Assembly: GCA_910592005.1 (NCBI GenBank)
Contig: CAJVPP010003499.1
Location: forward strand, 1-11,462
Reading direction: 5' to 3'
DNA: 11,462 nucleotides
Source of the DNA: Funneliformis mosseae
Lineage: Eukaryota > Glomeromycota > Glomeromycetes > Glomerales > Glomeraceae
How positions within the stretch are numbered: the stretch's first letter is position 1; each line of letters opens with the position of its first letter. Of this stretch, positions 7,744 to 11,462 are shown in pieces. The notes beneath the pieces are model-generated. The model had not been told where the DNA came from and searched no databases. It saw only the letters and a list, made by a program, of their open reading frames with translations. Position numbers and translations under genes: made by a program.

Positions 7744-7794
7744 GGTTCAGTTTCAGATTAGCCTATAATCCAGGCCAAACTGAACCGTTCAGAG

Positions 7795-8896
7795 TATTAG
7801 TATTAGATGAGATTTATTCTTAATTGTTAACTATAACCTGTTTAAGAAAAACTCTAAATATTTACCTTTTTCTCTATCTTATAGAATGCTGTCAAGTCTA
7901 TAGCCCTCTATATTCATTTTGATACTATTCGTTTGAGAGATAAATAAAGTTTCAGATAAGATTTTAAAGTAATAAAAATTAAATAAAGAATTATACTTAT
8001 ATAACAGTTTATTATAGGTTCTTTTTCTGATAGCAAATTGAACTATAATTATTACGAATTATCATGCAAAATTACTGTTTAAATGATTAATAACCTCTAA
8101 TTCAGATAATAAAATACTATTTGAAGCATTATCTATAATTTAACTTTAGCCAGTAATCAGAAGTTTATCAGCAGCTTGTAATATGCTTGATTCTTTTGAA
8201 CTTTACCATTTTATATAAATATTCTGTCAAAACATCGATGAAACAATTACTGAAAGAAAAATTTTTCTGAAGAAATGTTAACTCTAAGAAAAAATCAGGT
8301 ATCATTACCTGACAACATATATGAACTTCTGGTAAAATATTATTATAATTCATATAATGATTGGAACTTTGTATTAATTGCGAAACTAGCTTTTAGTGGT
8401 AATCTATCATTAATAAACAAATTGTTATACTATTAGTTATAGATCAATTTGGTTATATTCAGATACTATAAAAATCTTTGGATCTACACTTACATCTCGA
8501 TATTAAATAAGTTCTAATATTCTAGCTAAATTTTTAGATGAAAATGAAGCTATTTATATTTATTCTGATCAAGTGCAATTTTATTTTAAGCATTTAGTTG
8601 AATTTCCAAATGTTACTAAAAAATACATCAACTTGCTTTTGTTAAGTGATATATGTTTGCATCAAATCAGCAAATAAGGTTTCATTGCAAAATCAGAAAT
8701 ATAGATGATAATAGCTATAATATTAAATTATGAAAATATGAATTCCATAAATTATTAAGAGATTTTATTATACTATTCATAATATATATAGTCAGTTTAT
8801 TTCAAACAAATTTACAGTAGACATCTGAAATCCAACTCTTACATAGCTGTTATACTAATAAATAGACGATTTTCACTTATAAAATTTATATTATAA
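7795..8896 (+). pseudogene. C-terminal part of Tnp2-like transposase (decayed)
   Basis: The frame resumes within a few bases of the inserted element: LVLDEIYS-stop-LLTITCL (7797-7850), then LIECCQVYSPLYSF-stop-YYSFER (about 7878-7940). This matches the Tnp2-family signature with aromatic-rich P-x-Y-S-F-W-x-Y-S-F-E-R; the Trp is a TGA at 7920-7922. It continues through SFSDSKLNYNYYEL (about 8020), LFEALSII-stop-L-stop-PV (8127-8155), SLSAACNMLDSFELYHFI (about 8167-8215), VSLPDNIYELLVKYYYNSYN (about 8300-8360), ILAKFLDENEAIYIYSDQVQ (about 8520-8580), a frameshift, FASNQQIRFHCKIRNIDDN (8655-8712) and YIAVILINRRF (8840-8872), ending at TAA 8894-8896. Further Trp-to-TGA stops are at 8647-8649 and 8731-8733. 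At least four frameshifts. DNA transposition function is lost; most of the catalytic core that should precede 7795 is missing. Confidence 0.6.
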
Positions 8897-8908
8897 AATA
8901 AATATATT

Positions 8909-8958
8909 TATAGTATACAATCAGTAAATAAATTATAGTATACAATCAGTTAATAAAT
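8909..8958. repeat. Tandem duplication of 25 bp
   Basis: Two head-to-tail copies (8909-8933 and 8934-8958) of TATAGTATACAATCAG plus a 9-bp tail, differing at one base (A/T). The high identity implies a recent slippage or template-switch event in otherwise old sequence. Confidence 0.9.
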
Positions 8959-9233
8959 TTACTATTAGAATATTTAAAATAAATCAGTAAACTAAAATTA
9001 AACAATAATAATGAATAAGAAATTAATTTGATTGATATTGATTGAAATATACACTTAATTCTAACTATTGAACAAATTACTAATTAATCAAAAAAAATTA
9101 CAGATTGTGATTGAAGTTTGTTTGACTTATGTGTAAAAGTATCATTTTATATTGAGCTAAAAAAATTTGCATGGTATTTAAAACTCTAAACAAGTCAGTT
9201 TAAATTAGATTAATCAAATTACCTTAATTAAGA
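8959..9233. other. A/T-rich spacer, no gene seen
   Basis: Region between the transposase stop and the right-hand AGTCAGGT-like block. Stops in all frames, no tandem period and no clear hairpin. Likely the 3' untranslated part and subterminal DNA of the transposon. Confidence 0.5.
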
Positions 9234-9301
9234 GGATCAGATCAGATTATATAAAAATCTGACCTAGTTTTAACTTTCATTTAACTTAACCTGACTTGAT
9301 T
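9234..9301. repeat. AGGTC-like block, possible right end of Tnp2-type element
   Basis: Contains GGATCAGATCAGATT (9234-9248), ATCTGACCTAG (about 9257-9267) and TTAACCTGACTTGATT (9286-9301). Its reverse complement gives CAAGTCAGGTTAA, matching CAAGTCAGGTAAA at 6164-6176. It is inverted relative to the left block, as expected of terminal or subterminal inverted repeats, but much more decayed. Confidence 0.4.
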
Positions 9302-9304
9302 TAA

Positions 9305-9600
9305 TCAAATCATTCTAATTAAATAATAATAAATAGTTCTAATTGAAAAATAATGAAACTTTCAAAAAGAATAATAATACATCATTCTAATTAAAATAAT
9401 ATATTATTTTAATTATATGATAATAAATTGTTAAAGAAAAATAATAATATATTATTCTAATTTAAAATAGTAAATCATTCAAGAAGAATAATAACAAATT
9501 GTTTAATTAAACAATAGTAAATAGTTCTTCTTAAATAATATTAAATCATTCTAATTAAATGATAATAAATTATTTAATAAAAATAATTGTTTAATAATAT
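9305..9600. repeat. Decayed tandem array, ~24-bp period
   Basis: About twelve units recur at 22-25-bp steps (starts near 9311, 9335, 9358, 9383, 9405, 9428, 9453, 9475, 9499, 9523, 9547, 9569), typified by AATCATTCTAATTAAATGAT. Many units are short palindromes with ATCATT/AATGAT arms. The best-preserved unit (9543-9566) lines up with ATCGTTCCAATTAAATGATA of the array at 7117-7615, with CpG replaced by CpA. No gene. Confidence 0.75.
9388..9415. repeat. 28-bp perfect palindrome
   Basis: TAATTAAAATAATA at 9388-9401 is followed directly by its exact reverse complement at 9402-9415, with no spacer. It lies within the 24-bp array where two palindromic units appear to have merged. Confidence 0.9.
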
Positions 9601-9949
9601 AGTCACGTGAAAAATTTAGCATAAAGAAAAGAACATCAAAAAACTTTGTAATATTATGAAGTTTTTTTTAATAAATTTTTTATTAAATATATATTAATCA
9701 TACTAATCAATATTATTAGTTTTTGGTTAAATTAATAACTAAAAATTGTATAATTTTTTCTTTTGTTTTACATATACTCATAAATTTATAAATATTAAAA
9801 TATGCTTGCTCTTGGTCAAATATAGATTAATCTATATCTATTGATCCTAAATATTATGTAGACGTGGTAAGCTTTGTTTAGGAAAAAAAATTTTTTTATT
9901 TTAGCAAAAAATCAGAAAAAAAACTATAAAAAAAACTGAATGAAAAGGG
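9601..9949. other. A/T-rich intergenic DNA with three small structures
   Basis: Contains TCACGTGA (9603-9610, same core as at 67-74), a 9-bp stem AAAAAACTT/AAGTTTTTT with a 12-nt loop (9638-9646 and 9659-9667), and a perfect 16-bp palindrome TATAGATTAATCTATA (9821-9836). No coding signal is seen. Confidence 0.5.
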
Positions 9950-10320
9950 AAAATGGAAAAAGAAAAAGAAATGATAATAGTTGAAAAGAGTAAGTTAAAG
10001 TTTGTTTAAAAAAGAAATATTAATAGTTGGAGTGATAATTAAGTTTAAAAAAAAAGAATTATGTAAAAGGATTTTCAATTTGTGATAGTGTTTCAGTATT
10101 AGAATCTTTGTAGTGATGCAAATCTTTGTCAAGAAGAAGGATTGAAAGAACAAGAAGTATTTAAATTTTCTAGTAAAGTAAATATTAAAATTTATATTAA
10201 AATAAGTTTAAAATATATAAAACTTAAATAACAAATTTTATGATATGCCAATTCAGATTGCATTCTTTCTTTTTCTCAAAAAACTAAAAAAAATAATAAG
10301 TTTGAATTTAATTAAATTTT
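9950..10320 (+). pseudogene. Possible remnant of an unidentified coding region
   Basis: Weakly protein-like plus-strand pieces: MEKEKEMIIVEKSKLKFV (about 9954-10008), and SDANLCQEEGLKEQEVFKFS followed by KVNIKIYIKISLKYIKLK (about 10113-10227), a TAA, then YANSDCILSFSQKTKK. Charged, Lys-rich composition in A/T-rich DNA can imitate coding sequence, and no family is recognised. Upstream of 10113 the frame is broken repeatedly. Confidence 0.25.
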
Positions 10321-10346
10321 AAAACAAATATCAAATAGAATACATT

Positions 10347-10741
10347 TTAATTACTTATCAGATTTATTCCAAAATGAATTTTAAATTGTTCTCCATATTT
10401 TTCACTAACTTTACTTCACTTTTTTTCGAATTTCCTTTTATATAAAGTTCAAATAACTAAAATATTAATTATTTATAATTTTTATTTTATACAATTAGAT
10501 AATTTGTTTTCTTAATTAGAATTTTACTTACTTTATAATTCTTAATTATTCCTTTAAACTATGCTTAATATTGTGTCAGTATAATGTCTATATTAAATTC
10601 TTCTTTAATCTTCTCTGTAACATATTTTCAAAAAGATAACTTTAATCTTCCAAGATTGAACCAATATTCTTTATTTCTGTTTCTCCTTTCATTGATCAAT
10701 AATTTAACTTCATTATCATTCTAATTAATTATGTTTAGCAT
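10347..10741 (-). pseudogene. Relic of a Myb/SANT- or MADF-like DNA-binding domain gene
   Basis: Starts at ATG 10741-10739 and reads MLNIIN-stop-NDNEVKLLIN, then ERRNRNKEYWFNLGRLKLSF-stop-KYVTEKIKEEFNID, ILTQY-stop-A-stop-FKGIIKNYK. After a frameshifted stretch it continues with SKVSEKYGEQFKIHFGINL to a TAA at 10349-10347. This is the plan of trihelix/Myb-SANT-like DNA-binding domains expanded in Rhizophagus-type fungi: an initial Trp, acidic helix, E-R-R/K run, F-W-x-x-V, a Q-C/Q-x-K-F helix, a linker, then E-x-Y-x-E-F. The stop at 10723-10721 is TAG at the initial Trp, the TGA in SF-x-KYV is at the second Trp, and TAA and TAG are at Gln positions. The normal role would be DNA binding, often in transposon-derived proteins. 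The family call is from motif style only. Confidence 0.45.
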
Positions 10742-10796
10742 TTTTGATAAATTAAAATTTTTAAATTATTAAATTTAATTTTTTAATAATTAAAGA

Positions 10797-11107
10797 AAAA
10801 GAAAAAAATACTTTTAAATTTATATAAAATTATATCGACATATGTTAAAGATTTGAAACATTTTGCATATATGAGTAATTTTATTTAGTCAAAATTATCT
10901 AATACAGTCTGGGATTTTACTAAAAATGGAAATAAAATCTAGAATGATCTGCAGTCATGTTTTAAAAATTTAATTGGTTATAATTAGCTATTAGTGATAG
11001 AAGATCCAGATAATTATACTGATCTAAAGCTATAAAGACAAAAAATATTTTATATAATAAATATATTCTTTCAAATATATGCTTCAATAATCTGCTTTCA
11101 TTCTTAA
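10797..11107 (+). pseudogene. Relic of an unrecognised coding sequence
   Basis: One frame stays protein-like across several stops: STYVKDLKHFAYMSNFI-stop-SKLSNTVWDFTKNGNKI-stop-NDLQSCFKNLIGYN-stop-LLVIEDPDNYTDLKL-stop-RQKIF and onwards to TAA at 11105-11107. The internal stops are TAG or TAA at places where Gln or Trp would fit. No start codon is clear. No family recognised; the continuity of one frame over about 100 codons is the only evidence. Confidence 0.4.
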
Positions 11108-11225
11108 GGTTTTACTTAATAGTATAGAGTATAATATTAGATTAAAATTTGAACTTTAAAATGAAAAATAAACTGCTTGCTAAAATATTACCATGCTTAT
11201 TTCAGTCAGGGGTATTTCTAAATTT

Positions 11226-11263
11226 GGAATCGATTCCAGAATATTCTGCCGATCATGCTGATC
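11226..11263. repeat. Three adjacent palindromes
   Basis: GGAATCGATTCC (11226-11237, perfect 12 bp) shares its last base with CAGAATATTCTG (11237-11248, perfect 12 bp). Two bases on, GATCA-TGC-TGATC (11251-11263) is an interrupted palindrome with 5-bp arms. The block is GC-rich and well kept compared with its surroundings. Confidence 0.95.
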
Positions 11264-11300
11264 ATTTTAAATAGGAAATTCGTGAAATTTAATGATCTAT

Positions 11301-11303
<3 letters not shown>

Positions 11304-11332
<29 letters not shown>
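11304..11332. repeat. 29-bp T homopolymer
   Basis: Uninterrupted run of 29 T. It could be the poly(A) tail of a small retroelement on the minus strand (body from 11333 upward), or simple slippage. No SINE promoter boxes or LINE 3' end were recognised next to it. Confidence 0.9.
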
Positions 11333-11334
<2 letters not shown>

Positions 11335-11462
11335 AAAACTAAATGCTAGAATATATGTTTTTGAGTATGTAGATTCAGAATCCACGCAGATCCACAAGAC
11401 CTTACAAAACAGTTTTCTCTCAAATTAAATTTAAAACTAAGCTTTTTATATATGCTAATTTT

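Larger units (their letters stand above)
6935..7794. mobile_element. Symmetric foldback-like element with minisatellite core
   Basis: The termini are CTCTGAACAGTTCAG (6935-6949) and, inverted, CTCTGAACGGTTCAG (7794-7780). Inside each end are GTTCAG/CTGAAC-rich hairpins, then a near-identical 24-bp palindrome on each side (7093-7116 and 7622-7645), and in the centre a tandem array of palindromic units. The structure is a mirror image around the array and can fold on itself as a whole. It has no coding capacity. The sequence TATTAGAT occurs on both sides (6923-6930 and 7801-7808) and may be an 8-bp target duplication, though 4-6 bp separate it from the inverted ends. Closest known concept: foldback elements, whose long inverted repeats carry tandem repeats; a hAT-type MITE is another possibility. 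Confidence 0.7.
6080..9301 (+). mobile_element. Dead Tnp2 (CACTA- or KDZ-like) DNA transposon, internally replaced
   Basis: Defined by the two halves of a Tnp2-like transposase relic (6218-6934 and 7795-8896) and by AGTCAGGT-rich blocks in inverted orientation near both sides (6154-6194 and 9234-9301). A symmetric foldback-like element occupies 6935-7794. Ends and target duplication were not resolved, so the limits are approximate and the link between end blocks and transposase is inference. Confidence 0.45.
11199..11462. mobile_element. Terminus of a hAT-like DNA transposon (runs off window)
   Basis: CAGGGGTATTTCTAAATTTG begins at 11207; CAGGGGT is the usual start of hAT-family terminal inverted repeats. 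The eight bases before it, ATTTCAGT (11199-11206), would be one copy of the 8-bp target duplication. Right behind the terminus lie three packed palindromes, as in subterminal regions bound by hAT transposases. The opposite end is not in the window, and no transposase frame is visible before the end, so element size and type are not proven. Confidence 0.5.

Noticed and set aside
8168..8353. Minus-strand 61-codon open frame
   Set aside because: It is antisense to the transposase C-terminal relic, which reads better on the plus strand; no start context or family supports it.
9638..9667. Intrinsic transcription terminator hairpin
   Set aside because: The stem is only A/T apart from one C:G pair and the setting is a eukaryotic intergenic region; such structures are frequent by chance here.
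594..11107. Reassigned genetic code with TAA/TAG as Gln
   Set aside because: Stops also occur as TGA and TAG at Trp positions and at least one Arg position, the relics carry multiple frameshifts, and catalytic residues are lost. Decay explains all of this; a code change does not.

Overview
The window is about 80% A+T and contains no intact gene. It is a nested graveyard of transposable elements and relic genes. The codon style of the relics, a Ty3/Gypsy polyprotein, a Tnp2-type transposase and the very low GC together suggest a repeat-rich compartment of an arbuscular mycorrhizal fungus (Glomeromycotina, Rhizophagus/Gigaspora-like). That placement is inference from recognised protein style and was not checked by a search.

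Layout. Positions 1-210 hold a palindrome/direct-repeat cluster and what looks like the right end of a Tc1/mariner-type element. Positions ~300-4909, minus strand, are a decayed Ty3/Gypsy LTR retrotransposon. It has a candidate 5' LTR (4531-4909), a candidate primer-binding site (4509-4527), gag with a ruined CCHC knuckle, a protease with a mutated active site, RT with an intact YLDD box, and RNase H. Integrase and the 3' LTR are not seen. Positions 5040-5644, plus strand, hold an unrecognised gene relic, followed by extreme A/T low-complexity DNA.

Positions ~6080-9300, plus strand, appear to be a dead Tnp2/CACTA- or KDZ-like DNA transposon. The N-terminal part (6218-6934) and C-terminal part (7795-8896) of its transposase survive. 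Between them, in place of most of the catalytic core, lies a symmetric 860-bp foldback-like element (6935-7794): terminal inverted repeat, hairpin, 24-bp palindrome, tandem array with a 50-bp period, 24-bp palindrome, hairpin, terminal inverted repeat. A related but more decayed ~24-bp array lies at 9305-9600. Positions 10347-10741 (minus) hold a Myb/SANT-like relic, and 10797-11107 (plus) an unrecognised relic. From 11207 the terminus of a hAT-like element runs out of the window; it carries three packed palindromes and a 29-bp T tract.

In every relic, in-frame stops fall largely where Gln or Trp would be expected, with small indels between segments. This is the footprint of C:G to T:A decay on both strands. 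Nothing here is likely to make a functional protein. The most unusual object is the foldback/minisatellite element and its relation to the second array.
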